NCBI RefSeq assembly: GCF_034808145.1
Contig: NZ_JAXHGM010000009.1
Span: 1 to 64,000 of the forward strand
Length of the DNA stretch: 64,000 nucleotides
Direction: 5' to 3'
From: Halorubellus sp034808145
Lineage (GTDB): Archaea > Halobacteriota > Halobacteria > Halobacteriales > Natrialbaceae
Made by a program: the position numbers and the translations under genes. Positions 33,004 through 41,808 of the stretch are shown here, piece after piece (positions within the stretch are counted from its first letter, which is position 1; each line of letters opens with the position of its first letter). A model generated the notes under the pieces. The model was given only the letters and a program-made list of their open reading frames with translations, did not search any database and was not told where the DNA came from.

Positions 33004-35886
33004 TTATTGAACTGTCTCCGTGGCGGCCGCCACCGGGAGATTGTTCTCTTCGAAGAGTGCAGCAAACAGTTTCCGTTGGACGGTCCGCGCGTGTTGATAG
33101 AACGCGGGTGGGGAGATGCCGAGTGTCTCCGCTACGTCTTCGCCCGTGCTCTCACGGGGCGACTCGAAGAACCCACTGTAGTACGCCGTCTGGATCACCT
33201 CCAGTTGCCGCTCCGTCACTGAATCGAGGAACTTCGAGTAGAGATTGTGTTCTGCGGTCTGATCGAGCGTCTGCTTGGCACGGAGTTCAGCGCCAGCGAA
33301 CGTCTCACGGACGAGCTGCGTGATCGTTCGGACGTCGATGCTGTCCGGGATATCGATGACGAGCGTCGTCGTGGTTGGATCAGCGGTCGCTTCGCGGAAG
33401 ACGGCACCGTGATCGGCCAGCTCCAAGGCGAGGAACGGTTGTGTGAGCCGGAGCCGTAGAACACCCCCCTCGCCGTCCGCGCTGATCTGCTGCACGTCGT
33501 CGATACCGACCAGTTGCGAGGCCGCGTCTGCCACGTCAGTTACCGGCCGGTCTTCGACGGTCACGAACACGTAGCTGCCTTCCGTGGACTGCTGGACGCC
33601 ACCCTGATACGAGAGGGTGCACTCCGCGTCCTGTGCCAGCCGTGAGAGGACAAACTTCGGGTCGTCGATAGTGAACTCGACACGTGTCATCGACGTCGTG
33701 AGCAATGCATTCTTCCGTTCGATCGCACTGAGAGCGGATGCGATGGTTTCGCCGAGTTCTCCCAGGACGGCCTTCGCCGTCTCGTCGAACGCATCCTGGG
33801 TCGGTGCGTACACCGTCAACACACCGTGGGTAAGGTCGTTGTACACGAGCGGGATGCTCAATACGGACAGGTAGTCCCGGGAGATGGCGTCTTTCCGCCA
33901 CGCCTCGTCATGGAGACCAGCAGCGACGTTCGTCACCATCGTCACATCGCCAGTGGCTGCGGTTTGTCCGGCCGGTTCTGCACCCGACGCCTGGACGGCG
34001 AACGACTGACTATCCAAGTACCCCTGTTCGGTCCCTGCCCAGGCCCGAGGCTCCAGGGTATCGGTCGTCGGATCGATCGTCCCGATCCAGGCGAATCGGA
34101 ACCGGTCGTCGGCGGTCAGCAGTTCACAGACCGTGTGATCGATTTCCTCGCGCGTCTCCGCCTGTACGAGAGCCTGATCGATCTCCCGTATCGTCTCGTT
34201 GATGCGGTTCAGGGCGGTCAATTGCTCGTTTTGCGTCTGAAGTGTTCGGTCCTGTTCCCGGAGTCGTGATTCCCGTGTGACCCGGTCGAGGGCTGCTTCG
34301 GCAGTAGCCGCGAGCAGATCGGCCAATTCTCGCATCACCTCATCGAATGCACCGACCTGGTTCGAGCCCGCAACGAACACGCCGTGGTTGCCGAGCGGGA
34401 TGTAGGCCGCAGTTCGGAGGTCGGTTGCCCGATTGTCGAGTCGGTCCGCGTCGTGAACGTCCTCGAAGAACAGCGATTCGTCCTCGACGAAACTGTAGCT
34501 CGGGAGTGTTTCGCCGTCGGCGTGCACGGTCGGGAGTGGCCCGTTCAACTCGGTCATCGTCGCCGAGTGAGCTGCGGGTCGAAGATTGTTGGCCTCACCG
34601 TCGAAGAGGTAGACCGCACTCGCATCGAGATCGAGCACACCAGGAGTGTCGTCGACGACGTGCTGGGCGATTTCCTGGTGGGTCTCGGCGTAGAGGAAAT
34701 CGCGAGCCGTCTCGTGGAGCGTGGCGAGGGCTTCCTCGCGTTGCTTGCGTTTCGTGATGTCCCGACAGCTGAAGAGGAGAGTCCCATCCTGGATCGAGAC
34801 TTCGCGCACGTTGACGAGGAGCGTGTGCTCGCGCCCGGCTTTATCGGTCGCCGTCGTCTCGATGTTCTTGAGGACGCCGTCTTCCGCGAGTTCCTCCCGG
34901 TCGAAGAGGTCATCGCCGAGGAGGTCGTCGATCGTTCCGAGATTCCGGATCTCGTCGACGGTGTAGCCGAAGATGAAGTGGACGTTGGGACAAACGTAGG
35001 TGTACTCGCCGGCTTCGTCCGTGATGAGGATGGTATCGGTCATGTTGTTGAGCGTGACGCGGTGCAGTTCTTCGGACTCTCTGAGATTCCGTTCGAGATC
35101 GACGCGCTCGGTGATGTCGACGCCTTCGACAACGATCGAGACGAGATCGCCGCGCTCGTTCTCGACCGGGCGCACGGAGAGGTCGATAACGCGCGAGTCA
35201 TCGACGTTTGGCGGCTGTGGGACGACCGCGTTGCCGAACGTCCCGTCGAGTGCTTTCTCCACGAGTTGTTGGACGTCCGTGTTCGGTGCATCGGCCTGTG
35301 ACCACCACGGAAGCGTCCAGAAGGGGTCGCCGACGATCGTGTCGATGTCTTCATCGATCATCTCCCGTGCTGTCTCGTTCACGCGGGCAAGTGCGCCACC
35401 CGGGTCAAGCACCCACGTCGCAGTTCGCGAATCGTTGAAGATCGCGTCGAACTGTCTGGCCCGGTCCCGTTGCGTGGCCGACCGCTGTGCGGCCCGGAGG
35501 GCACGCTCTGTTCGGTCGATGAGTTCGTCGGTTATCTGTGCTAGCGGGTCCGAAAGCGCGATGTAATCGGTGACACCGGCTTCGATGGCCTCGCTGGCGA
35601 TGGCTTCGCTCCCGGCAGTAGCCCCGAGGAGGACCGGGAGCGCAGGCGATTCCTCGCGGATTTCTCGGAGGAGGTCGAGTCCGGTTGTCTCTTCGAGTGC
35701 GTACTCGGTAATGAGGCAGTCCGTGGGGTTCGTCCGGATGGTGTCGATTGCCTCCGTCTTGGTTCGAACGTGTTGTACGGTGGCATCAGTCCGTTTCTCG
35801 AGCGTCGTGGCGAATTGCGTGAGCCAGTCGTCTGTCCCGACGAGCAACACCGTCGACGAATCCAGAATGGGTGGGGAAGCAGCCAT
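33004..35886 (-). CDS. Bat-like sensor regulator (REC-PAS-PAS-GAF-GAF-HTH_10)
   Basis: A 960-residue cytoplasmic regulator of the bacterio-opsin activator type. N-terminal receiver-like domain (~10-130; LLVGTDDWL, DCLITEYALEETTGLDLL), in which the usual phosphoacceptor Asp position reads TEY, so phosphorylation is doubtful. Two PAS domains (~140-270, ~275-390), GAF domains (~400-540 and ~585-740), a Bat-specific domain (~755-895) and a C-terminal HTH_10 (~905-955; LTERQLEVIQTAYYSGFFESPRESTGEDVAETLGIS). No histidine kinase. It probably senses redox, light or a ligand and controls transcription. Targets unknown. Confidence 0.9.
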   Translation of the reverse strand: MAASPPILDSSTVLLVGTDDWLTQFATTLEKRTDATVQHVRTKTEAIDTIRTNPTDCLITEYALEETTGLDLLREIREESPALPVLLGATAGSEAIASEAIEAGVTDYIALSDPLAQITDELIDRTERALRAAQRSATQRDRARQFDAIFNDSRTATWVLDPGGALARVNETAREMIDEDIDTIVGDPFWTLPWWSQADAPNTDVQQLVEKALDGTFGNAVVPQPPNVDDSRVIDLSVRPVENERGDLVSIVVEGVDITERVDLERNLRESEELHRVTLNNMTDTILITDEAGEYTYVCPNVHFIFGYTVDEIRNLGTIDDLLGDDLFDREELAEDGVLKNIETTATDKAGREHTLLVNVREVSIQDGTLLFSCRDITKRKQREEALATLHETARDFLYAETHQEIAQHVVDDTPGVLDLDASAVYLFDGEANNLRPAAHSATMTELNGPLPTVHADGETLPSYSFVEDESLFFEDVHDADRLDNRATDLRTAAYIPLGNHGVFVAGSNQVGAFDEVMRELADLLAATAEAALDRVTRESRLREQDRTLQTQNEQLTALNRINETIREIDQALVQAETREEIDHTVCELLTADDRFRFAWIGTIDPTTDTLEPRAWAGTEQGYLDSQSFAVQASGAEPAGQTAATGDVTMVTNVAAGLHDEAWRKDAISRDYLSVLSIPLVYNDLTHGVLTVYAPTQDAFDETAKAVLGELGETIASALSAIERKNALLTTSMTRVEFTIDDPKFVLSRLAQDAECTLSYQGGVQQSTEGSYVFVTVEDRPVTDVADAASQLVGIDDVQQISADGEGGVLRLRLTQPFLALELADHGAVFREATADPTTTTLVIDIPDSIDVRTITQLVRETFAGAELRAKQTLDQTAEHNLYSKFLDSVTERQLEVIQTAYYSGFFESPRESTGEDVAETLGISPPAFYQHARTVQRKLFAALFEENNLPVAAATETVQ

Positions 35887-36145
35887 TATTCGACCACAGA
35901 GAGATAGCGAATGGTTCTCTCGGTGCCGATTCGAGCTCGCCTCCAGCTCCGGTACTGGCCCGGGTCGGAATGTACGTCCATTGCTAGTTAACTATCTAAC
36001 CGTCTCGAACCAAAGAGGTTTGTTGTTTAACCCCGTGAGATAGGGAGCGCGCTACGGAATATGAAAACGCGATTATCGGGACTTTTCGCGGTCGACCGAC
36101 TCTTCCCGATTTCAGCGTTCCGCTATCCAACCAGACTCTCGAGGA

Positions 36146-37384
36146 ATGACTACCCGACCTCCCACCACCCAGCCCGAAGACGCCACGAGCAAGGAACCGC
36201 ACCAGCAGCGCCAGTCGGCGTGGAGACTCGTCACTGGAGCGAGTCTCATCTCGACGGGGCTCGCTGCCTATGAGATCGTCCCGGCGAGTGTTACCCCGCT
36301 CATTCGCGACGCACTGAATATTGGGCCGACGATCGCAGGGTTCCTGGTCGGGGTCATGTTCGGCACCGCGGTGATCGCAAGCCTCCCAGCTGGAGCGGCG
36401 CTCGACCGGGCGGATTCCAGGACTGCGATGGCACTCGCAGTGCTGACACTTGTTGTCGCCGGGACGTGGGGATGGATCGCTGGGCGGCGAGGGGATTATC
36501 GATCTGTGATTGCATCACGAGCGCTTGGTGGGGTCGCCTACGTCGTCGTCTGGAACGCTGGCATCGACATCGTGAGTCGAGCAGCGACCAGCGAGAATCG
36601 AGCGACTGCTGTCGGCATCTTCACCGCGAGTGGCCCGATCGGATTCGCGCTCGGTCAGGGGACCGGGCCACTGATTGCGCATCGGTTCGGGTGGCCCGCC
36701 ATCTTTGTCGCATTCACCGGCCTCACGGTCGTCGGCCTCGTCCTGTTCTGGCCGGCCAGTCGCGGACTCGGAACAAGCCGGGGAGACGCTCCTTCTCTCG
36801 AGGAGTTCGGTGCGGTCCTCCGGAACCGGAGTGTCTGGTCGGTCGGGCTGCTCGGCTTTCTCGGCTATTCATTATACCTGTTCGTGAATAGCTGGGGCGC
36901 GTCGTATCTCACCGCCGAACTTGACCTATCACTCGCGGTGAGTGGCCTCTTGGTGGCCGTATTCCCCGCTATCGGAGTTGTCTCCCGGATCAGCAGTGGC
37001 CTCCTGTCTGACCGAGTCTTCGGGGGTCGCCGCCAACCCATCGTTTTCGGGTCCTTCGCAGTTGCTGCTCCGCTCGTACTGGTGTTCACCCAGTTCCGGT
37101 CACTTCCACTGCTCGTTGCGCTCCTGCTGCTCACCGGCTTTGCGGTTCAGCTTACGCTGGGACTGTCCTTCACGTATGTTCGAGAGGTTGTTGATTCACG
37201 GGTCGCTGCGACAGCCGTCGCGTTCCAGACGAGTGTTGGGTTAGCGGGGGCGTTCCTTGCCCCGATTATAGGCGGGGTTATTGTCGACACAGCCGGCTTT
37301 GATACGGCATTTCTATTCGCTGGAGGCCTCGCTATCTGTGGAATTGGGGTCGCATGGCGAGCTCCAGAGCCAGGCTACTCGTAG
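36146..37384 (+). CDS. MFS transporter
   Basis: A 412-residue membrane protein with twelve hydrophobic helices. Motif A is GAALDRADSRTAMA in the loop between helices 2 and 3; the second half has the related SSGLLSDRVFGGRRQ. The N-terminal ~25 residues are polar. Substrate not readable; the overall look is that of organic anion or CynX/NarK-like carriers. Divergent from the Bat-like regulator, with 259 bases between the two starts, so regulation by it is possible. Confidence 0.84.
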   Translation: MTTRPPTTQPEDATSKEPHQQRQSAWRLVTGASLISTGLAAYEIVPASVTPLIRDALNIGPTIAGFLVGVMFGTAVIASLPAGAALDRADSRTAMALAVLTLVVAGTWGWIAGRRGDYRSVIASRALGGVAYVVVWNAGIDIVSRAATSENRATAVGIFTASGPIGFALGQGTGPLIAHRFGWPAIFVAFTGLTVVGLVLFWPASRGLGTSRGDAPSLEEFGAVLRNRSVWSVGLLGFLGYSLYLFVNSWGASYLTAELDLSLAVSGLLVAVFPAIGVVSRISSGLLSDRVFGGRRQPIVFGSFAVAAPLVLVFTQFRSLPLLVALLLLTGFAVQLTLGLSFTYVREVVDSRVAATAVAFQTSVGLAGAFLAPIIGGVIVDTAGFDTAFLFAGGLAICGIGVAWRAPEPGYS

Positions 37385-37404
37385 CAACGGAATCAACCAA
37401 TCCA

Positions 37405-37626
37405 TTATGATTCCTGCTCCCGTAGCTCTTCGGCCTTCCACTTGAGCCGGCGCAGGATCTGCATCCGATTCTGGTTGGCGTTCTCGTAGGTAACACACTC
37501 TTGGAGGGTTTCCATATCCGGGATCGTCGCGATACCGGCCATGATCAATCGGTAATTAGGTGCTTCGAGACGCTTCTCAGGTGGGAATTCATCATCACTC
37601 CCGTCGCTGATCGCGAACTGAGCCAT
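37405..37626 (-). CDS. Small haloarchaeal accessory protein (73 residues)
   Basis: A soluble 73-residue protein with an N-terminal acidic part and a helical C-terminal half (YENANQNRMQILRRLKWKAEELREQ). No family recognised. The ATG follows a dyad-type element at 37637-37665, as for the other accessory genes. It converges on the MFS gene. Function unknown. Confidence 0.7.
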   Translation of the reverse strand: MAQFAISDGSDDEFPPEKRLEAPNYRLIMAGIATIPDMETLQECVTYENANQNRMQILRRLKWKAEELREQES

Positions 37627-37636
37627 CTCTGTTGGC

Positions 37637-37665
37637 CTCGACCCCTCAAGGGCGAGAAAAACCAG
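37637..37665 (-). promoter_or_regulatory. Upstream dyad element of the 73-residue gene
   Basis: Minus strand: GGTTTTTCTCGCCCTTGAGG followed by GGTCGAGG. CTCG/CGAG outer and CCCT/AGGG-like inner arms (37638-37656) follow a T-run, ten bases before the ATG. Confidence 0.5.
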
Positions 37666-37693
37666 AACAGATGACTATGCCACCGACGCGGCG

Positions 37694-37783
37694 TCAGGCC
37701 ATCGCCTCTTGGAACCGTTCACGCAGCGCGTCCTCGCAGTCTTCCAACTTATCGACCTTCTCCTGTAGGTCGACGCAGACGTG
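37694..37783 (-). pseudogene. 3' remnant of a DUF932-like gene
   Basis: Minus strand encodes DLQEKVDKLEDCEDALRERF and then QEAMA followed by a stop, matching the last ~28 residues of the gene at 41809 (DLQEKVEQFEEREDALRERF, QEAMG, stop). Nothing upstream of this is related, so only the C-terminal end survives. Confidence 0.75.
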
Positions 37784-37824
37784 CTCGTTATTCGGAAACT
37801 GATTGCACCGGCCTGAGTAACTGG

Positions 37825-38259
37825 CTACAGCTGTGTAGCGAGATGCTCTTTGAGAAGCGTTCGATGACACCGTTTCTGATCGGTGTTTTCGAAACAGACG
37901 AAGACGAGCTGCTCTCCGTCTTGCAGTCGGTCTGTAAGTTCGGCGACTGCCTCATGAGCCTCCGCACCATCAGTGAGATACGAGCGGTACCGCTCTTCAA
38001 ATTTGACTTCGTTCCAAGCCGCATTATGGGCGCCTTCGTCACACATCCCTTGCATTTTGAAGTCCTCGTGGCGCTGTTTGAACTCGTCGAGGAGGTTCTC
38101 GGGGGGACCGAGTGCCGGATAGTTCTCGTCGACCGTTGTTCGGAACCAGCCGGTTGGCCGCCGGACGACTCCCACTAGCGTTGCTTCCGAGGGAACATCC
38201 ACGAGGTCGTGTTGCAGCGCCGCGACGTACGTATCCTCGAGACGGTCAGAGGAGTTCAT
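37825..38259 (-). CDS. DUF488-family protein
   Basis: A 144-residue protein. DUF488 features: the N-terminal beta strand TLVGVVRRPTGWF, the central YRSYLTDGAEAHEAVAEL and the C-terminal QLVFVCFENTDQKRCHRTLLKEHLATQ, in which the C-x(n)-C-H-R pattern near the end is the family hallmark. The biochemical role of the family is unsettled (putative nucleotide or RNA-related). Downstream lies the DUF932-like remnant. Confidence 0.85.
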   Translation of the reverse strand: MNSSDRLEDTYVAALQHDLVDVPSEATLVGVVRRPTGWFRTTVDENYPALGPPENLLDEFKQRHEDFKMQGMCDEGAHNAAWNEVKFEERYRSYLTDGAEAHEAVAELTDRLQDGEQLVFVCFENTDQKRCHRTLLKEHLATQL

Positions 38260-38423
38260 ACTCTATTGATAGACTGTTCGACACCCAGGGTGGTCAACCT
38301 CTCGGTGGACGTGGGGATCAACCTTCGACGGGGAATCAGACCGAAGAATAGTTTCTTCGCTCACGTCCCCGCATACTCGTACGCAACACTCTTTGAGGGT
38401 GAAACGCCATCTCGATACAAGCG

Positions 38424-38948
38424 ATGGACGAACGAGTGATTTGGGCGAGTGGTCACGGCGTCGTCCTCCTCGCCGTACTCGCGGGAATTGCGTTCGCTTC
38501 TGGCCACTGGGCTATTCTTGTCGCTCTTGCGCCCGCAGCGTATCTTCTCGTCTTCTTCCCACATGATTCGGAGAACTCGCCGAAGACAGTCGTGGTCAGC
38601 CATCTGACCGCGCTTGTTGCGGGGTGGCTCACTTATACTGTCCTCGCCCAAGGGATTGCGCCGACGAGTATCGAGCCGATGTCGGAGCCGGGGCTCCGGT
38701 TCGTCGGAAGCGCGTTACTTGCATTTATCGCCAGTACAGCAGTCTTCTACGTCCTGAACATCACCCATCCGATGGCCTATGTCACTACTTTCACTGCTGC
38801 GATTGGAGGATTCCCGACGATCCAGTCGGTCGCTATCGCCGCGGGGACGGTCCTCATCGTAGCCGGGCTACAGATTATCCGGCGAAAGGTGGGGCCAGAT
38901 ACAGATGCCGCCTCTGGGGCATTCAATGAGGAATTTGCACGGTCATAG
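38424..38948 (+). CDS. HPP-family membrane protein
   Basis: A 174-residue protein with about five hydrophobic helices and a glycine-rich ATHPMAY-like segment (NITHPMAYVTTFTAAIGGFP) where the family's His-Pro-Pro motif is expected; here the second Pro is Met. Members have been linked to nitrite transport in plants and cyanobacteria, but this function is only a family hint. A NarK-like carrier is 1.2 kb away on the other strand. Confidence 0.72.
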   Translation: MDERVIWASGHGVVLLAVLAGIAFASGHWAILVALAPAAYLLVFFPHDSENSPKTVVVSHLTALVAGWLTYTVLAQGIAPTSIEPMSEPGLRFVGSALLAFIASTAVFYVLNITHPMAYVTTFTAAIGGFPTIQSVAIAAGTVLIVAGLQIIRRKVGPDTDAASGAFNEEFARS

Positions 38949-38991
38949 CTTCAATCTCGTCCGATCTTCTTCCGATTGACGTACCCACCTG

Positions 38992-39240
38992 TTAGGCATC
39001 GGCAGAGGCCTTCGAATCAGTCCAAACAAAGTACGCGAAGAGCCCCAACCAAGCGGCGAGAACGACGACGCTCGCGATCGCTGCTGTGGAGACTGTGTAG
39101 ACGGACATATCGGGAGGATCACCGGTAAGGGCGAATGACCAGACAACCGCAACTACTCCCACATATAGCCCACCAGCAAACGCCAATACCAGCTCTTTGC
39201 CACGCGAGAGTGAGTACGCCTTCTCTTTCCAAGATGCCAT
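38992..39240 (-). CDS. Small two-helix membrane protein
   Basis: An 82-residue protein with two clear transmembrane segments (LVLAFAGGLYVGVVAVVWSF and TAAIASVVVLAAWLGLFAYFVW), a basic N-terminus and a short acidic tail. No family recognised. Converges on the HPP-family gene. Confidence 0.62.
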   Translation of the reverse strand: MASWKEKAYSLSRGKELVLAFAGGLYVGVVAVVWSFALTGDPPDMSVYTVSTAAIASVVVLAAWLGLFAYFVWTDSKASADA

Positions 39241-39340
39241 TTATGTAGACTCTCAGATATCGTTAACCCGACCGGACCGAGATGTCGAATCACCGGAGAC
39301 AGCTGCCATCTGGTGCTTCTCGGCCCCAGCGAGGGGAAGA

Positions 39341-39511
39341 TTATCGGTGGTCTCGATAGAGCGATGCTCGCATTTCGATGTACCGTTCCGGCCACTCCTC
39401 AAAGTGGGTCGTCAACCGGTGTACGCCCTCTTTGACAATACTCCGGAGGGCTGAACCCACTGATTTGGTGGTCCTCACGAGGCCCCGGAAGAAGTCCAGG
39501 TCTTGACTCAT
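39341..39511 (-). CDS. Possible small protein (56 residues)
   Basis: MSQDLDFFRGLVRTTKSVGS, then ALRSIVKEGVHRLTTHFEEW and an Arg-rich tail give a mostly helical amphipathic peptide with normal codon use. It lies in the 411-base gap between the two-helix membrane protein and UspA. There is no homologue in the window, and the ribosome-binding site is weak, so the call is tentative. Confidence 0.38.
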   Translation of the reverse strand: MSQDLDFFRGLVRTTKSVGSALRSIVKEGVHRLTTHFEEWPERYIEMRASLYRDHR

Positions 39512-39651
39512 TGAACGGCCATTTTGGGCTTAGACGTATATATCACTGGGTATGACGAACGTCTCAGGCGAAGATGGACACTCCAGGTCCGTATCTGTGG
39601 CCACCCTTAACACGCGTCCCCTGATAGTTTTTAGCGGTGATTTGAAAGCCC

Positions 39652-40098
39652 ATGTTCGACCGCGTACTTCTCCCGACGGACGGTAGTGAGGGTGCCCGAC
39701 GCGCAGAGGAAACTGCTATCGAACTCGCTGATGTCCACGATGCAACGCTGCACGTCCTCTACATCGTCGATCAGCCGACCTCCGTTTCCGGGACTGGTGA
39801 GGGGGTTCCCGGGTTGGATAATCTCCTAGACGCCTTGGAGCATGAGGGAGAGGAAGCTACCGGCGATGTTGCAGCGCGAGCGGAGGACCGTGGTGTCGAG
39901 GCGACGAGCGCTGTCCGACGTGGAAACCCGCACGACGACATTCTCACGTACGCCGAAGAGAACGATATCGACGTGATCGTGATGGGTACCCACGGCCGGA
40001 CGGGTGTCAAACGGGCGCTCCTCGGTAGCGTAACCGAAGACGTCGTCCGACACTCCGAGATCCCGGTCTTGACTGTCCATCGCGATCCGGAAGCGTAG
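39652..40098 (+). CDS. Universal stress protein (UspA family)
   Basis: A 148-residue single-domain Usp. The N-terminal FDRVLLPTDGSEGARRAEETAIELA and the ATP-binding signature GTHGRTGVKRALLGSVTEDV (G-x2-G-x9-GS) are both present, so it is of the nucleotide-binding class. An AT-rich gtttttagcgg lies about 20-30 bases before the ATG, as expected for the TATA box of a leaderless haloarchaeal transcript. Converges on the NarK-like gene. Confidence 0.92.
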   Translation: MFDRVLLPTDGSEGARRAEETAIELADVHDATLHVLYIVDQPTSVSGTGEGVPGLDNLLDALEHEGEEATGDVAARAEDRGVEATSAVRRGNPHDDILTYAEENDIDVIVMGTHGRTGVKRALLGSVTEDVVRHSEIPVLTVHRDPEA

Positions 40099-40173
40099 GT
40101 CTCGTACACCCAGTCTGTCAAGCGCGAGAGGGCGAAACGGGGGACCGTTCAGCGAAGTCCTGGGACTGCCAGA

Positions 40174-41511
40174 TTAGTGAACGGGTGTTTCGTCGACGTC
40201 CGCGTCGACGTCGGGCTCGTAGCGCTTCAGCCCCCACGAGACGACGGCACAGATCGCGCTCAGCACGACGAAGAGGGAGAACCCTCGTGCGTACCCGATC
40301 TGTCCGAAGACGTCGGTGTAGTAACCGAGCGCCGGGAGGATGATGAGCGTCCCGCCGCCGCCGATGCCGCTGATCCACCCGGAGGCGCCACCGACGGCTT
40401 CGGGGACGAACTTCGGGACCAACTCGAAGACGGCGGCATTCGCAATTCCCATCCCCGTGCCGAGGATCATCATCCCGATCAACGCCGGCCAGAAGCCGCT
40501 CGCGAAGGTCATGACGACCGCGCCGACGGCCATGACGCTGAAACTAGCGATCGCGACGTTCTCACCACCGAACCGGTCGCTGATGCTCCCGCCGGGAATC
40601 CTGATGAGCGAGCCGTAGACGATGAAGATGCCCGCCAGCAGTCCCGCCGTTGAGAGATCGAACCCGTGGAATAGATCCCAGTAGGTCGGGAACCACGCGG
40701 ATAGTGAGGTGAAGCCGCCGCCGAACGAGACCGTATAGAGGAACACGAGGACCCACGTCCGCCGGATCGAGGCGGATTCACGCAGGGATTCCCAGGTGTT
40801 GCCCGAGGGGAAGATGTCCTGGCCGAGTTCGTCCGCCGTCTCCTTCGCTTCCTCTTGATCCTTCCCCTGCCGGAGCAACTGGAAGTAGTACGGGTCGACC
40901 GCGTAGATGGCGTAGACGATGGTAACGGCGACGACGAACGCGAGCCAGATTCCGTACGCCATCGCCAGTCCCGTCAGCCCGATCAGAACCGGGAGGACGT
41001 AGACGACCATCCCCGGGCCAATGTTTCCGGCACCGGCGAATGCGCCCATCGCGAACCCTTGTCTATCGCTGGGGTACCAGTAGGAGGTCTGGCTAATGCC
41101 GACGGAGAAGGTCGCCCCGCCAGCACCCGCTAGAAGACCGAACAGCACGAGCAGGGGGTACAGATGCATCCCGAAATCGTCAGGGTACGTCAGGAACAGC
41201 GTGACGACGAGGCCGGCGATCCCGACGATCGTCGACGCTAACAGGATGAGCATCGGTTTCTTTCCGCCGGCCTCGTCGACCCAGGCCCCGAAGGGTATTC
41301 GAAGCACTGCCTTGCTGAGGTGGGGCGATCCCAACAACAGCCCGTGGAAGACGCCGGTGAGGGCCAAGTGTTCCTCGAATATTGGACCGGCAGCTCCGTA
41401 GAAGACGATGGTGGTGAGACCGGCGAAAAAGCCGAACGTGGCCATAAATAGACCCCGTTTCGGGGTCCCCTTGACGCCGTTCGCTTCCGCCACCTGTTTT
41501 TGATCAGTCAT
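40174..41511 (-). CDS. narK: NarK-type nitrate/nitrite transporter (MFS)
   Basis: A 445-residue, twelve-helix carrier. The nitrate signature is seen in helix 5: GGATFSVGISQTSYWYPSDR and, further on, GFAMGAFAGAGNIGPG. Motif A is FGAWVDEAGGKKPM. Expected role: nitrate uptake or nitrate/nitrite exchange. No nitrate reductase gene is in the window. An AGGTGA ribosome-binding site sits four bases before the ATG at 41511. Confidence 0.88.
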   Translation of the reverse strand: MTDQKQVAEANGVKGTPKRGLFMATFGFFAGLTTIVFYGAAGPIFEEHLALTGVFHGLLLGSPHLSKAVLRIPFGAWVDEAGGKKPMLILLASTIVGIAGLVVTLFLTYPDDFGMHLYPLLVLFGLLAGAGGATFSVGISQTSYWYPSDRQGFAMGAFAGAGNIGPGMVVYVLPVLIGLTGLAMAYGIWLAFVVAVTIVYAIYAVDPYYFQLLRQGKDQEEAKETADELGQDIFPSGNTWESLRESASIRRTWVLVFLYTVSFGGGFTSLSAWFPTYWDLFHGFDLSTAGLLAGIFIVYGSLIRIPGGSISDRFGGENVAIASFSVMAVGAVVMTFASGFWPALIGMMILGTGMGIANAAVFELVPKFVPEAVGGASGWISGIGGGGTLIILPALGYYTDVFGQIGYARGFSLFVVLSAICAVVSWGLKRYEPDVDADVDETPVH

Positions 41512-41808
41512 ATTTCACCTGGGATAGTCTGGCCCCGTTTTGGTGGTACAGTCTGATTTTCCCCTGCGCGTTGTGCACCAGTATATCGGCGATGATGCAC
41601 AGATGGCGATCTTCCCGTAGACATCTTTGTACAGTTCGTTTCGTAGCAACGGCCCCTTGTCTCTGTCGAATTATTTTATGAGTGTCAATTTTAGAAAACC
41701 GGAATTCTACAATCTCAGTTCCTTGTAGGTAGTGATAAACTCCTGTGGATTGATGTACTATCAGAATACCGATGAATGGCTACGGAAGCGTCGTGGTCGA
41801 TGTTCGTC
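41512..41808. other. Gene-free stretch upstream of narK
   Basis: No gene supported. The half near 41512 holds the narK promoter; the rest is AT-rich and featureless by eye. Confidence 0.4.
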
